From: Lunularia cruciata
Taxonomy: Eukaryota; Streptophyta; Marchantiopsida; Lunulariales; Lunulariaceae
Length of the DNA: 64,000 bases
Reading direction: 5' to 3'
Assembly (NCBI GenBank): GCA_948567375.1
Contig: OX419761.1
Location: 32,862,501-32,926,500, forward strand
The notes under the pieces: model-generated
Seen by the model: the letters and a program-made list of their open reading frames with translations, nothing else
What the model was told of the DNA's origin: nothing
Database searches by the model: none
Shown: positions 8,801 to 19,175 of the stretch, in pieces
How the letters are laid out: every line of letters begins with the position of its first letter
Numbering within the stretch: the first letter of the stretch is position 1
Position numbers and translations under genes: made by a program

Positions 8801-10670
8801 CAACAAGGCTTATGCATTGACCATCTACATGAAGAAGGGTGTAGATTACATGGTGATTTTGGAAGACAAGGAGGCTCTCAAAGCTTTTGAGGAGCTCAAG
8901 CAATCCCTTGTTGTAGCTCCAATTCTTGCTAAACCTGATTGGAGTAAGCCTTTCATCCTCTACACTGATGCTTCTAATGTAGCTATAGGATGCACTCTTA
9001 GTCAATTAGACCAAGATGGGCATGATCATCCAATAGCTTATGCTAGTAGGCAGATGGTTTCAGCAGAGAAGAACTACTCTGTCACAGAGAGAGAAGGGTT
9101 GGCAGTGATCTTTGGTCTCAAGAAGTTTAGACACTACTTGATTGGAGGGAAAGCCACAATTGTCACGGATCACAAGGCTTTGAAGTACATCTTCAACAAG
9201 CCTAATGTTGAAGGGAGACTAGCAAGGTGGATGATACTCTTGTCTGAGTATGACTACACAATTGAGGATAGGCCAGGAAAGAAACATGCAAATGCTGATT
9301 TGTTATCTAGAGCCTATGATCATGATGGAGATGAGCCAGTAGATGATTCCTTCCCGGATGAGGAGCTCATGACAATCTCAGTCACTCAAGAGATTCCAAT
9401 GGAGTACAAGGAGATTGTGGATTTTGTGACAAGAGGTAACTATCCAGAAGGGATGCATGCTAGGGAGAGGAAGGCCCTTGCAGCAAGATCTAGACCTTAC
9501 ACAATGGTGGAGGATATTCTTTTTCACCAAGGAGCAGATGGTCTACTTCGAAGAGCAGTGGGTAAGGAAGAGTCTATCCTACTCATAAAGGAGTTTCATG
9601 AAGGTTTAGTATGTGGAGGACACTTTGCAGGAAAGGTGACTGCTTTCAAGATTCTAGATGCAGGTTACCATTGGAGAGGGATTTTCAAGGATTGTCTTGA
9701 TTATTGCAAAACTTGTCATGTTTGTCAAGCTTTTGCTAGAAAGTCTACATCCACTCCACCACTTAGATCAATTCCATTGCTAGGACCTTTTGAGAAGTGG
9801 GGAATTGATTTTGTAGGACCTCTCAATAGAACCCCAAGGAACAATCGGTACATTGTGGTAGTTACTGATTACCTTACCAAGTGGGTTGAGGCTAGACCAT
9901 TGAGGGACAAGAATGAAGATGAAGTGGGTAGATTTCTTTATGAACGCATTATCACTAGGTTTGGATGCCCTTTGGAGTTGGTTTCTGATAGAGGAGGAGA
10001 GTTTACAGGAAGCATTACTACAGCCATGCTACGACATTTCTCTATCACACATAGAGTAACTACATCCTATAAGCCAAATTCCAATGGCTTGGCAGAGAGA
10101 ACCAATCAGACCTTGTGCATGATGTTGGCCAAAGATGCAGAAATGGAGGGGGCTAAACATCATTGGGACAAGAGGATTCATGCAGTTTTGTGGGAGTATA
10201 GGACAACCATGAAGACTTCCACTGGATATTCTCCATTCCAATTGGTGTATGGTATTGAGTCTACTTTACCTATTCACTTTGATCTTCCTACCTTCCAAAG
10301 CATTCATAGGAGATTGAAGAAAGCACAAGGAAGTGATGCAGGGAAGTCAAGGAAGGATCAACTCATGGAGTTGGAAGAGGCAAGAGCAGTTGCTATGGTT
10401 CGAGTGGAGCAAGCCCAAAGGAAACAAAAGGAGAGCTATGACAAGAGGCAAGGCAAGAAGAAGGTGGAGCCTTTCAAAGAAGGTGATTGGGTAATGTTGT
10501 TTGATTCCATTCGATTCAAGAGAGTGCAAAAGAAGTTTTTGCCTAAGTACTTTGGACCTTTCATAGTAGAGAAGGTGTGGGGCAATTACACCTATGATCT
10601 CAAGGAGTTGGGAGGAAGACACTTTGATAGGATTAACCATGATAAGTTGAAGATGTACCATAGAAGGTAG
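5844..10670 (+). CDS. gag-pol: Element A Gag-Pol polyprotein (1608 aa)
   Basis: A single open frame without interruption. Domains in order: Gag capsid-like region (about 1-200), CCHC knuckle CFGCGGRGHIQRNC (about 282-295), an aspartic protease with VDGGSAVN (Asp502), a Ser/Glu-rich acidic spacer (about 610-650), RT (about 750-930) with GYSGYNQI and a FIDD catalytic box (Asp893-Asp894), RNase H with YTDAS (Asp1042), and integrase with a His1252/His1260 and Cys1291/Cys1294 zinc site and a DD35E triad (Asp1322, Asp1382, Glu1418). The C-terminus has the GPF.V..V..YTYDL module and no chromodomain. Two motif variants stand out: DGG instead of DSG/DTG in the protease, and Phe at the first position of the RT box. 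The product would assemble particles, copy the RNA and integrate it. The ATG at 5844 follows an A-rich stretch and begins MGKLPVFFGKDG. Confidence 0.93.
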   Translation: MGKLPVFFGKDGEDVEAFVRDFKRACIGNNERRKNEWASLLPDFFEDAALTWYESEYQKRERREGEEESWETLTSALIENFLPDESYERLMSEVTFLKQGDGEKVRVYVERVEKLESRFRIVLRKGGDDVETTMIGIGAMLTKNFVGGLRPQIRSKVRYEKPSSKVEAIKIAIRMEESLEGDESDLVVKEVVHPPQGYKYGGTSDTLVTRVAPQVVVAPVLAPPPKDPLQTITEQLADLKINVVQLWEKREVDQNVGRGPRSYGNYPYRGGQPANNFNDRNCFGCGGRGHIQRNCPNSTYHGGRGYEGANRGKEGGSETQVAPNPNKGKGIASIDVVESKYEKGECSNSKGLNLELLAQEKKRARFAEDVHSSQGFTSSKDTPMSTRSTRTSTPSTTKTPRKKLGMEDFLISKQQWNYNVLEDVGSHKANITVGQLIALNPTLRKELRGGLSSTRSKKKKKAKVPVSMGVVDAKPAPWEACEYASKIDVRVNGHNIKDALVDGGSAVNAMSERLMKKLGMIPSRPSTFVVSMANKQQVRPVGVMDKVVVSVMGVQNLMTFQVLKDSSYDLLLGRPWLRAARTTDRWHKGYLRIGPSNHRVTVPVTNTTNTSHSDTPSSNYWESDSKEGASGVDTSMEEETSTEEDESESDSDVYPLCAMDFAPKPEVLKDPDKSPLTLEEVERRLSTLKYGPNVTKEEKVRFEEIFRKFIHVFAFSYKDLKEVTLEEHKIEVESHARPIRQKQRRISPPISLVVKEEIDKLKEAGFIFEVENSEWVSPIVIVKKKNGKLRVCVDYKKLNAVTKKDYYPLPFIDEILEEVAGHERYSFGDGYSGYNQIKIAPEHQQLTTFTTPWGTYAFKVMPFGLCNAPATFQRFMNKVFEPFIGKFVRDFIDDFCVYGSKEEHFEHLIKVLQRLDEANASLNPEKCIFGCEEGLLLGHIISKDGIAVDPEKVRKISDLPFPSSLTKLRQFLGMVGYYRRFIFSFSNKAYALTIYMKKGVDYMVILEDKEALKAFEELKQSLVVAPILAKPDWSKPFILYTDASNVAIGCTLSQLDQDGHDHPIAYASRQMVSAEKNYSVTEREGLAVIFGLKKFRHYLIGGKATIVTDHKALKYIFNKPNVEGRLARWMILLSEYDYTIEDRPGKKHANADLLSRAYDHDGDEPVDDSFPDEELMTISVTQEIPMEYKEIVDFVTRGNYPEGMHARERKALAARSRPYTMVEDILFHQGADGLLRRAVGKEESILLIKEFHEGLVCGGHFAGKVTAFKILDAGYHWRGIFKDCLDYCKTCHVCQAFARKSTSTPPLRSIPLLGPFEKWGIDFVGPLNRTPRNNRYIVVVTDYLTKWVEARPLRDKNEDEVGRFLYERIITRFGCPLELVSDRGGEFTGSITTAMLRHFSITHRVTTSYKPNSNGLAERTNQTLCMMLAKDAEMEGAKHHWDKRIHAVLWEYRTTMKTSTGYSPFQLVYGIESTLPIHFDLPTFQSIHRRLKKAQGSDAGKSRKDQLMELEEARAVAMVRVEQAQRKQKESYDKRQGKKKVEPFKEGDWVMLFDSIRFKRVQKKFLPKYFGPFIVEKVWGNYTYDLKELGGRHFDRINHDKLKMYHRR

Positions 10671-10708
10671 AGAGACCCTCACTTTGAGGACAAAGTGAAA
10701 ACTTAGTC

Positions 10709-10718
10709 CGGGGGTAAA
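10709..10718 (+). other. Element A polypurine tract
   Basis: A G-run followed by TAAA lies directly against the 3' LTR start. It is the expected primer site for plus-strand DNA synthesis. The same bases occur at 52621-52630 in B. Confidence 0.7.
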
Positions 10719-11396
10719 TGTAACACCCATTTGTGCATGTGTGTGGTATTGTGATATTTAGCTTGGTATTACAAGTACTTAAGAGATATTATTTATATAG
10801 AGATAAAGGATGGTTCTATATTAGTCATGGTTAGCTAAAGTTAGTCATAGCTAAGATAGATGGGACCTTACTTTAGAGGAAGTAGAAAAGATGAGCACCA
10901 CTATTTTGGATTTTAGTGTGTTGACTTGGTATTATTCCTAGGTGTTTGGCTTTGGGGAAAGAGTTGAGAACTCTTGGGCCCGCAGCCTTTTTGTTTTGGA
11001 TTCTTCTTTAGTCCAAGGATAGCCCATGTGAAGGAATCCTTGCTTTAGTGGTTGGGTCAAGATAAGGGGAATATGCCCATGTGAATGGATATTCCTTTCT
11101 ACTTTTTGACTTTACTTGACTTTTAGTCTAGTAACTTGAGTTACTACGGTAATTAGTAACTTTGGTACGTAACTATTTCACAAGTATATAAACAAGGAGT
11201 GAGGAGGTACTCATCATCTTTTCATTTGCAACTATCTCTCTCTCATTGAGTTCTCTAGTGAGCAATGTCTTGAGTCTTGGAGTGTTAGCCTTGGAGGAGT
11301 ATGATGGAGTTGGGGTTCCTTGCCTTCTTAGTCCATGGTGCGCTACCATAATAGCCATCAGAGGTTCATCCTGAGTGAGAGACAGGCCGGCTCACA
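10719..11396 (+). repeat. Element A 3' LTR
   Basis: 678 bp, TGTAACACCC to GGCTCACA, identical by eye to 3594-4271. The flanking GTCC at 11397-11400 repeats the bases before the 5' LTR. Confidence 0.95.
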
Positions 11397-12960
11397 GTCC
11401 GCATTGTTGTTGTGGGATATGGACAAGATTTATGGGGCTTCCAAAGGCCCTAGGTGTTACTTTGGTATGGTGGGTACCATCATTGAGTTAAAGGACTTCA
11501 TCTAAGAGTTCAATAGTTGGTGTGGTCTGTAGCAGATGTGGAACCCAACTTTTTTACACCCTTCATGGCATGGAAGGGGTTGTTTCAACATCTAGAGGGT
11601 CCACCAATGGATGACTACCATTAGTTCAAGAGAGCTCATTTGGAGGAGATCAAGTTATGAAGATAGAATTGGTCGCTGAACTACGTCTCTATCACTTTAG
11701 GTTTGATGTCCATGAGTAGATTGGCTATACTTACAAGTTCTAGCTCGAGTAGTGTTAGTGGAGCTAGTAGAGGTGCACTAGTTGGAGATAATGCTACTAC
11801 GAGTGGAGGTACCGCTACAAGAGGTGGTGTGGTATCGAGGTTTAACCTCATGGTGGAGTTCTTCTAGTGTTTGAGGCAGAACTACCAAGAAGTGCGGACT
11901 AACAAGCTAATGAGCTTGCAAGAGTTCCAATGGAAGGCTGGAGAGAGCCTACGTGAAGCATACACTCGCATGAAGCAGCTGATCAGTTTCACTCAAGGAG
12001 TTATTGAGGCCTAGGCAGTCTAATTTTGGTATGGGAAACTGGATAGGGAGTTGTGACATAGAGTTCATGATGCTACGTTGTTATAGTCTACTTTGCCTAC
12101 TTTGACAATGGTCTTTGGTTTGGTTGAGCATATGGAGCTCAACATGGTGGAGGAGAGTGTGATGACATCTAGATTTGGTAGTGAGAACTCATCCACAGTT
12201 GTTACTTCTTCTAGAGTGTAGCAAAGTGCATCACGCGTAGTTGGTTTTCAAGGACAAGGTGGACAGCCTAGATCCTATGGAGCGAGTGGAGGGCCTAGTG
12301 GAGTTAGACCCTTACCTTCATTTTTGGGTCAATAGTAGCCAATGAGTGGTGGTGTTGCTTGTTGGACTTGTGGTGGACCTCACCATTGAAGAGAGTGTAC
12401 TCAGGGCAGTGGACATGTTACCTCGGGTGCATCACAGTCAACACACAAGCAATGTGAGCATTGCCATAGATTTGGTCACACTAGTGATCGGTGTTTTGAC
12501 CTACACCTGGAGTTATGGAGTGGTAGGGCTGCTATGGCAGGTAGTAGAGGAGCTCTAGTTCATGAAGGACAAGGTGGTAGAGGTGGTGGTAGAAGATCTA
12601 CACCTAATAGGGATACAATATTTACCCTTACTTTTGATACAGCTATGGCTACTTGGATTGAGCAGTTGGAGCAGAGATTGGCTAGTATGACCATTGCTCA
12701 GAGGAGATCAGATTTGGATGTTGAGGCTTCCACCTCATATGTTGGTGATAGAGACGCTTTGGACTTCATGTGTGGAGTAGCACAAGTGGATGCATTTGGA
12801 GCAGTGACTAGGGGTGCAGTGCGTGCTCTAGAGCCTAGAGGAGCTTCAATAATGTTGGACCCACAAAGAGGAGAGGTTGGGAGACAAGTCAGACTTCCCC
12901 AGTCTTTCACACTATTTGAGGCATTGTAGACTACATCCATGGTTCCTAGACGTCCTAGTG
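11397..12960 (+). pseudogene. X1: remainder of gag with two zinc knuckles
   Basis: This continues the gag frame cut at 3593. Many TAG and TGA codons interrupt it. Recognisable parts are a Ser/Gly-rich segment (about 11730-11840), a capsid-like part with SLQEFQWKAGESLREAYTRM (about 11910-11975), a first knuckle at 12360-12401 of form CWTCGGPHH..EC with a stop replacing Trp, and a second knuckle CEHCHRFGHTSDRC at 12453-12494. The knuckles lie in different frames, so an indel separates them. Two knuckles are typical of nucleic-acid-binding Gag. Downstream is a less conserved spacer toward the protease. Confidence 0.75.
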
Positions 12961-14140
12961 CAGGTGTGGTAGGTGGTGATGGAGTGCATGATGGACTACC
13001 TACTTGTTAACCACCTACTACTACACAAATTGAGTCTAGCATGATGTTGGGGGCAACTCAGCTGATTATGTGGCATCCTTTGATTTTGGCCATTGACATG
13101 TTTACATTAGGAGTTGACCCAGCCCTAGTGTTCCGATTGGCTACCATGTTGTGTGAGAGTTGGGATGATGCGGTTCCTATTACTAGAGCAGAGGTGGTTG
13201 ATAGTGGAGCTGACTTGGTTGAGGAGCATGAGATCCGCTCAACGCCCAATGGTTTATGGGAGGCAGCAACGGCTAGATTGGAGGAGTTGCCAGCTAGACT
13301 GGCCTTTGAGAGAGCATTGTTCATACTTGGTGTTGTCCTATTAGATAACCAGAGGGGGGTTTTCCATTTGGTGGGACCTTTAAGGAAGTTCTATACACCA
13401 CAAAGAGTCTTGTTAGACTCTAGTACGTAGCCCCTTATGTTGGGGAAGGTTGCACTTGTTGATCTAGAGTTACAAAAGACCGATGTGGAGAGGTGTCCAT
13501 TTCAGATTTAGACATCTCTAGGTGGTGGTTTGACATAGTACATCACACGTGGAGAGCTTGTTGTCCAGATTCAGCCTGGTCATCCAACTGATAGCTCGGT
13601 GGTGAGAGCTCAGGCTATTGCGACAATAGTAGAGTTATATGATGTGCTAGTTGGAAGAGCAATGTTATACCCCATGAGTTTCAACATTGACTATTGGGAG
13701 GAGACAACCTCCTATAGACCAGGTTGGAAGTCTACTGAGGGATGGGTATGTGGCTTACCAGTATACTTTAGTAGTGGCAGTCTTGGCTCACTACAGTCTG
13801 GGACCATGGCAGCATCAATTTTAGCTTTCAATGGTGCAGTTACTTGGCTTGGTGACTTGTTGGAGTGGAACGCCCATATAGAGGATACTCTAGTACCAAA
13901 GGAGATCACTCGGATTTGGAATACAAGTGGGATTGTTCCATCCATCTTGGATGTTCCATTGTGGAGTTCAGAGGAGGCATTGCAGCAACATGCAGATCAG
14001 TTGGTGCCATAGGCTTGGAGTGGAGTGGAGCCTTTGTACCATCAAGAGATGAGTGTGAGGATGAGCCTCTAGAGTCAAATTACTTTGACACCTTTGGATA
14101 CCACACTCATTGCTTGGCAGTATCCAATAGAGTAGATATG
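12961..14140 (+). pseudogene. X1: aspartic protease region and spacer
   Basis: The best open frame is 13041-13430. It ends with RVLLDSS at the protease active site (Asp codon 13416-13418), where X4 keeps DSG; the Gly to Ser change is a single G-to-A transition. A conserved block containing LYPMSFNIDYWEETTSYRPG follows (about 13660-13730), then a spacer rich in Trp and Glu that leads into the methyltransferase. Stops and frame changes are frequent. The protease would have cut the polyprotein. This copy cannot. Confidence 0.7.
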
Positions 14141-15117
14141 TCTATTGGAGTTGTTTTGTGGGATTAGCATCAGACTAGCTACGGTATTACAAGCGGGTAT
14201 ACAAGTACAGAGGTACTTGTATGTAGAGAGAGATGAGACTACTAGGTGATTCTCTCTACATCATGTGGCACACTTGGCCTATTGGTATCCGGAGTTATTA
14301 CCAATGTCAACAGTCAAAGGTTACTAGCAGACATTTCCTTATTGGGGGTGCATGATCTAGACAGACATGGGCCTATTCACTTGGTGATTTTTGGATAGCC
14401 ATGTCAGGGACATACATATGCTAGTAGAGGTTTGGGTCTTTAGGATCCTCGTTCTAGTGTGTTTTGGGATATGTTACGATACTACGACATCTCCAAGTTC
14501 ATCAGTTCATTTCTCCACCTTACCTTTTGGAGAATGTTCCTTTGATGGGTGATTCTCACACCAGAATAATAGCAAGTACACATTAGGTCCATTCTTAGAT
14601 GGGACCTTTTGTATTGTTAGATGCAGCCAAAGTAGGATCATGGGCTCATCGTCTTTGTCTTTGGTGGATGAATCTCTTACCCAAAGAGGTTCTACAATGT
14701 GCTTATGATGGGATTCAATGACTTGACCACATCCTTGTTGATGATATCTTGGATGTTGGGCGTCAGTCTCAGATAGTGGTAGTGGCTGATAGGTCACTTA
14801 TGGTAGTGGTGAACCTAGTTGGACAGCCTAGAGCTACATTTCCTACACTCATGAGTTTCCCAAGCTCTCATGCTTTTCAAGAGAGAGGACCTAGACTTGT
14901 TTGGGACTCACAATTACAGTAGTTGGTGGAACCAAACATTGATGAGAGAGAGCGGGTGACAGGTTTTCACACCGGTATTGCCGCTGTTCCATCAGTGTTA
15001 GAGGCATCCAAGGGTCAGGTGTTAGGTCAAGCTATGGACTTGAACTGCTTGACTTGGATTGTGAATCTTGGTTTGGCAGAGCAGCGTAGGATGCGCTTGA
15101 TAGGCATCACCACTTAG
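14141..15117 (+). pseudogene. X1: C5-cytosine DNA methyltransferase domain, broken
   Basis: Motifs appear in the canonical order of C5 DNA methyltransferases. The SAM-binding motif I-like LLELF.GIS lies at 14142-14175, followed by RYLYVERDE. Motif IV PCQGHTYA starts at 14399 with the catalytic Cys codon TGT at 14402-14404, but the preceding Trp is a stop. Motif VI ENVP begins at 14530. A motif VIII-like AHRLCLWW is near 14645-14670, and a motif X-like GQAMDLN is near 15025-15045 after a conserved ERERVTGF segment. A missing base near 14474 shifts the frame, and several TAG/TGA codons interrupt it. The domain sits between protease and RT of a gypsy element and has the same place in X2, X3 and X4. 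The enzyme would transfer a methyl group from SAM to C5 of cytosine in DNA. This copy is inactive. Confidence 0.88.
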
Positions 15118-16250
15118 ACACTTGTGAGCCTTGTGCCCATCAAGATGATTCAAGCGCATGTTGGGAGTGATGGACCTAGTGGACATGGTATTCATGGGAC
15201 ACATCCTATAGCTACTAGGGAGAGTGGTCTACTTGGAGTCCATCCAAGTGAGCGTGGGCTACTTGGATTACACCCTTGGTCCACGTGGGATGCAGCTAGA
15301 AGATGTGTGGAGCTTGCAGCCAGAGTAGAGGAAGTTTTTCACACAGAGGTTGGGACTTCTAGTGGTCGGGGCCCAATGTAGCAGCCAACTAGTATGTCTT
15401 CCACTCCTACTACAGTTACAGAGGATACTTGAGAGCCAGATCTTGGACCCAAGCTTATTGGAGAGGAAAGACAGAGAGTTTGGAGGTTCTTGAGGAGCCA
15501 CATGAGTTTTTTTTCTTTTAGTATGAAGGATTTGGGTGCTATGAAGGGACCTAATATATGGATTATGCTGACTACACCAATTTTCTAACATCTTTATCGA
15601 TATAGTGAGATGGAGAAGACTTTGATTCAAAGCCAAAGTAGTGACCTTTTTGAGGCTAGATTGGTGGAGATTTCACATGGAGAGTATGCATCAGCAATAG
15701 TGATGCCAGGCAAGAAGGATATGCATGGCAACTACACAAATAGGCAGATGTGTGGAGATTACCGTCGTATCAACCAATAGACCAAGGTTGATCGGTATGT
15801 CATGCCTACATCAAAGAAGATTTTTGATGATATTGGGCATGCAAAGGTCTTTAGTACTTTGGATCTTCAAGCGGGATATCATCAGTTGCCGATCAGGGAG
15901 GAAGTAAATCCAAGATATCATTTTGGGCTATTGATCCTCACGGTAAGGATGTGTTATATCAGTGGAGGTTCTTACCATTTCAGTTAAAGAATGCTCTTGT
16001 TGAGTTCCAGAGGGTCATGGATAGGATCCTAATTGGATTGGATTTTGCTCGGTGCTATATTGATGACATTTTGGTCTATAGCACTACTATGGAGGAGCAT
16101 GAGAGACAGTTGTTGGAAGTGTTTGAGAGTTTGAGATCTCATGGACTCAAATTACATCTTGGGAAGTGTAGGTTCCTTGATGAGCAAGTTGAGTATTTGG
16201 GTCACACTATCTACCCCAGAGGACTTGGTGTTCAATAGACCAAGGTAGAG
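15118..16250 (+). pseudogene. X1: spacer and reverse transcriptase
   Basis: The first 300 bases are a conserved spacer of X copies with SGLLGVHPSERGLLGLHPW, a near-duplicated motif. RT homology begins around 15421 (EPDLGPKL in sister copies) and continues through FSTLDLQAGYHQLPI (about 15850-15895). The catalytic box YIDD is intact at 16056-16067, followed by ILVYS and the YLGHTI segment. Stops and at least two frame changes separate the pieces. It is Ty3/gypsy type by motif and by the RNase H and integrase that follow. Confidence 0.8.
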
Positions 16251-16850
16251 GCTATTGCATGTATTCCCCGGCCTACGGATGTGAGCAAAGTGCAAGCATT
16301 CCTCCAATTGGTTGGTGAACCTCTATCGTTGTTATGTTAGAGGATTTGGTGCTATTGCCATTACCAAGGCCTTGACGAAGCTAACCAAGCTTACATATGA
16401 GTGGTGTTGAGGAGAGGTTGACATCTACTCCTATTTTGAGGAGACCGATTAGAGGATGACCATTTTAGATTCATACTGATTGGAGTATGTTGGGGCTTGG
16501 AGTAATGCTTACCCAACATGATGATGAGGGGAAGGAGTTTATGGTGGCCTATGCTAGTCGCTCCAACAATTCAGCGGAGGCAAAGTATAGTTCATTTGAG
16601 GGAGAGTGCTTGATAGCAATTTGGGCAATAGCACATTTTCAATGTTACCTATTTGGTAACCCCTTCACTCTCATCACTAATCGTCAGCCACTCAAGTGGT
16701 TGATGGAGTCCGACAAGCTTTCAAGGAAGCTTGCACGATGGGCTTTGATTTTACATGAGTATGATTTCATGGTTGTTCATAGACCTGGAGTGATGAACCA
16801 TAATGCAAATGGGTTGAGTAGAAACCAATGTCCCAGCCAGCAAGATTAGA
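16251..16850 (+). pseudogene. X1: RNase H
   Basis: The open frame 16487-16849 shows the RNase H core. The first catalytic Asp sits in HTDWSM just upstream, then FEGECL, then LITNRQPLKWL and NHNANGLSR, where sister copies have Asp (LITDHQPLKW, NHDADGLSR). Both Asp-to-Asn changes are G-to-A transitions. This domain would remove the RNA strand during reverse transcription. Confidence 0.78.
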
Positions 16851-18300
16851 CCGGAGCACGTTGGCATGGTGAGATAGATGAGGAGATGGTGCCAAGTTGG
16901 CATGCATTGGCCTTTTTGTGTATATTCTTAGAGGCTTTGGTGGTATCTCTCTTAGTGCATATAGGAAGAGTTATTGAGGTCATAGATCCAAAGAGTGAAG
17001 ATATTGGTACAGTTCAGCAAGACATTCATGATGAAGTCTTAGTGATGGACTATCTTTGCATTGGTGTTGTGGGTGGCACAATTGGGACCAAGGAGAGAGA
17101 CCATGTTCTTCAGCAAGCCCAACAGTTTAGATTGGAGGGCAGACACCTTTTGCATGTATAGGAAGATGGTAGAGTGCAAGTAGTACCACTTCCATCTCAG
17201 AGACCACAGTTTGTCCGTCATGCTCATGAGGAGCTAGGACATTTTGGAGTAAAGCGTACATATAGCTTACTCCTGAGTCATTATTGGTGGCACAATATGT
17301 AGACTGAAGTACAGCAGTTTATTGCCAGATGTGTGGTTCTTGACCAATTTAGAGCATCATTCAATGCTCATATGCCACAATTACACCCATTACCTATCAT
17401 GGGATTGGGTTACCATTGGAGTTTGGACTTTGCTGGACCTTTTTCGCTGACTGTGAGGCATCATCAATATGTTTTGGTGATGGTGGAGCACTTCTCCAAG
17501 TGGATTGAGTTGGTGGCACTTCCTGACAAGTCTAGTGAAGGGACAACTTACTCATTCTTGGATCGAGTTCTTAGTCATTTTGGTGCACCAATTGAGGTTT
17601 TGACTGATCAAGGTATAGAGTTCTTGGGGGAGTTTCAGGTCTTGTGTGACAAGGCTTTGATTGATCATCATACTACATCCCAAGATCACCCTAAGGCAGA
17701 TGGCTTAGCATAGAGTGGTTCAGATGGTGAAGAGAGGATTGCAAAAGTATGGTTTGCAGAGAGGCCACTATGGAAATTGGGATCTTATGTTACCTTGGTT
17801 GGCCATGGGCTATCAGTTCAGCCGGCAAGCCTCCTTAGCATCCCTCTCTCCGTACTCTCTACTCTATGGATGAGATCCAGATCTACCTGCAGCCATTCAT
17901 CAAGATGCTACTATAGTTTTGGACTTGGATGACCCCGATGTATGGATGAGGGCATGTTCTCAACGTGCAAAGATCTCTCGGAGAGTGATGCAGATGGCCT
18001 TTGAGAACTTGGCGATTACTCAACATAGAGATATTATACGCTATGCTACCATTTGAGGAGGAGGTTATAGACCCTTGATCCATCGATTTCATCCAAGAGA
18101 CTATGTATATCTATAGTGGATAGCACCAACAACACTTGATGTTTTGACATGCCACACTATCTTGAGAGTGCGTGAGGTTTTGCCATCTGGAGTCCTTGTG
18201 TTAGAAGGACATGATGGTGTTGTTTGGAAGGATCATGTGCGTAATTGTGCACCATACCACCTCCCAAACATTGATGGTACTATGGACCCAAGCTTGGCAC
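16851..18300 (+). pseudogene. X1: integrase
   Basis: After a variable spacer (16851-17200), the zinc-binding part starts with RHAHEELGHFGVKRTYSLL (about 17217-17275); the Cys pair is damaged (RCVVLDQ, where X4 has RCVVCDQ). The catalytic core keeps WSLDFAGP (first Asp near 17426), VLTDQG (second Asp) and PKADGLA; the stop then hits the position of the catalytic Glu (ADGLAER in X4). The C-terminal part includes DGVVWKDHVRNCAPYHLPN near 18210-18270. This part is conserved with X4 and precedes the PHD finger. Confidence 0.8.
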
Positions 18301-18617
18301 TTGTACGTGCAAGCTTGAGGTGTATGTTATATGGCTCTATTGGTGGAGCTACTACTATGTTAGTGTGTGATAGCTATTCAAGAGGATGGCATATGGTATG
18401 TATGACTCCTTCCCTCATAGTGGTTCTTCATGGATAGTGGTTATGTCCTAGATGTACTTGACCTATTGCTAGTTCATTCTTTATATGGTATAGATTACAG
18501 ACAAGTGACTAATGATGAGGCTCTATAGCACCCGGCCTCTTGATCTTTGCCCATCAAATGGTATACCATATATTTGGAGTAGATGGCTATCTGGAGTTGG
18601 AGGGACCTAAACCCCAA
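18301..18617 (+). pseudogene. X1: PHD finger and C-terminal tail
   Basis: Residues from 18321 to 18455 follow the PHD pattern C-x2-C-x11-C-x2-C-x4-H-x2-C-x14-C-x2-C with the marker Trp two residues before the seventh ligand. Visible pieces are LVCDSY, RGWHMVC and WLCPRC. In X1 the second and fourth ligands are Tyr instead of Cys, each a single G-to-A change, and a TAG stands before WLCPRC. PHD fingers usually read the histone H3 tail or its methylation. Behind the integrase it could have guided insertion, which is inference. The tail up to the polypurine tract reads HQMVYHIFGVDGYLELEGP. Confidence 0.78.
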
Positions 18618-18629
18618 CTAGGGGGCGAT
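18618..18629 (+). other. X1: polypurine-like tract
   Basis: CTAGGGGGCGAT lies directly before TGTGGCACTTTAG, the arrangement expected at a 3' LTR border. The X4 counterpart near 62138 is decayed. It conflicts with the outer element ends, as described under the X terminal-repeat finding. Confidence 0.5.
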
Positions 18630-18734
18630 TGTGGCACTTTAGAGCCTATGTATGACTTATGTGTGAGTTGTGCTTCTATAGTGTATGATGTTGACAATGA
18701 TGTATGTTGTGTAACAATGTATATACGCATGACA
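18630..18734 (+). repeat. X1: 105-bp repeat L, first copy
   Basis: It starts TGTGGCACTTTAGAGCC and ends near CGCATGACA. It recurs at 19176-19280, 62150-62256 and 62709-62813, always around the 450-bp block Z. Confidence 0.8.
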
Positions 18735-18736
18735 GC

Positions 18737-19175
18737 TATCATGCCATTTGTAGTGTCACATCTAGATTGCTTGGACACTAGGGTTGTAGTGATAGTAATT
18801 AGAGTTATTTTAGTAATTTCTTAGAGACTACTCTTTGACGGTCAGATTTTGTGTTTGGGGTACTGACTTCACGATGGAGCCTACCATCACTTTGCACCGT
18901 TTGCACTGTCAGCGGGACAGTTAGGGTTCAGACCTAGCTCAAGTCAAGGGGGTATACTTTCAAAGTGTAGCTCCAGAGAGCTCACTTCTTTGTTGTTGAT
19001 CCTTCGAGTTCCTGGCCATGGTGGACAAAGGCTAGCAAGCATCACCTGGATTCTCTTAGCTAGAGTGGGTGTGGCTTGACTGTAATTAGTGCCCAATTGT
19101 TGACAGTTTATAGAGTAATAGATCAAGTACTGATCTGAGTTGAGTTGAGTTGAGAGTGGTAAACAATCTGATTAT
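18737..19175 (+). repeat. X1: 3' LTR-like block Z
   Basis: It matches the 5' terminal blocks of X2 (26878-27303), X3 (43866-44317) and X4 (45153-45507 with 53310-53408), so it is the LTR, or a main part of it, of family X. The start is TATCATGCC here, against TGTCACACC in X4. The end, AATCTGATTAT, runs straight into the second L copy. Confidence 0.75.

Larger units (their letters stand above)
3594..11396 (+). mobile_element. Element A: complete young Ty3/gypsy LTR retrotransposon
   Basis: A full element of 7803 bp with two 678-bp LTRs that look identical by eye, a primer-binding site, a four-ORF coding region and a polypurine tract. It is flanked by GTCC on both sides (3590-3593 and 11397-11400), a 4-bp target-site duplication. 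Joining the flanks restores X-family gag sequence as seen in X2 and X4. The RT has the GYSGYNQI and DDF.VYG signatures of the Athila/Tat side of plant Ty3/gypsy, and there is no chromodomain, so it is not a typical chromovirus. LTR identity and the open frames indicate a very recent insertion. Confidence 0.95.
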
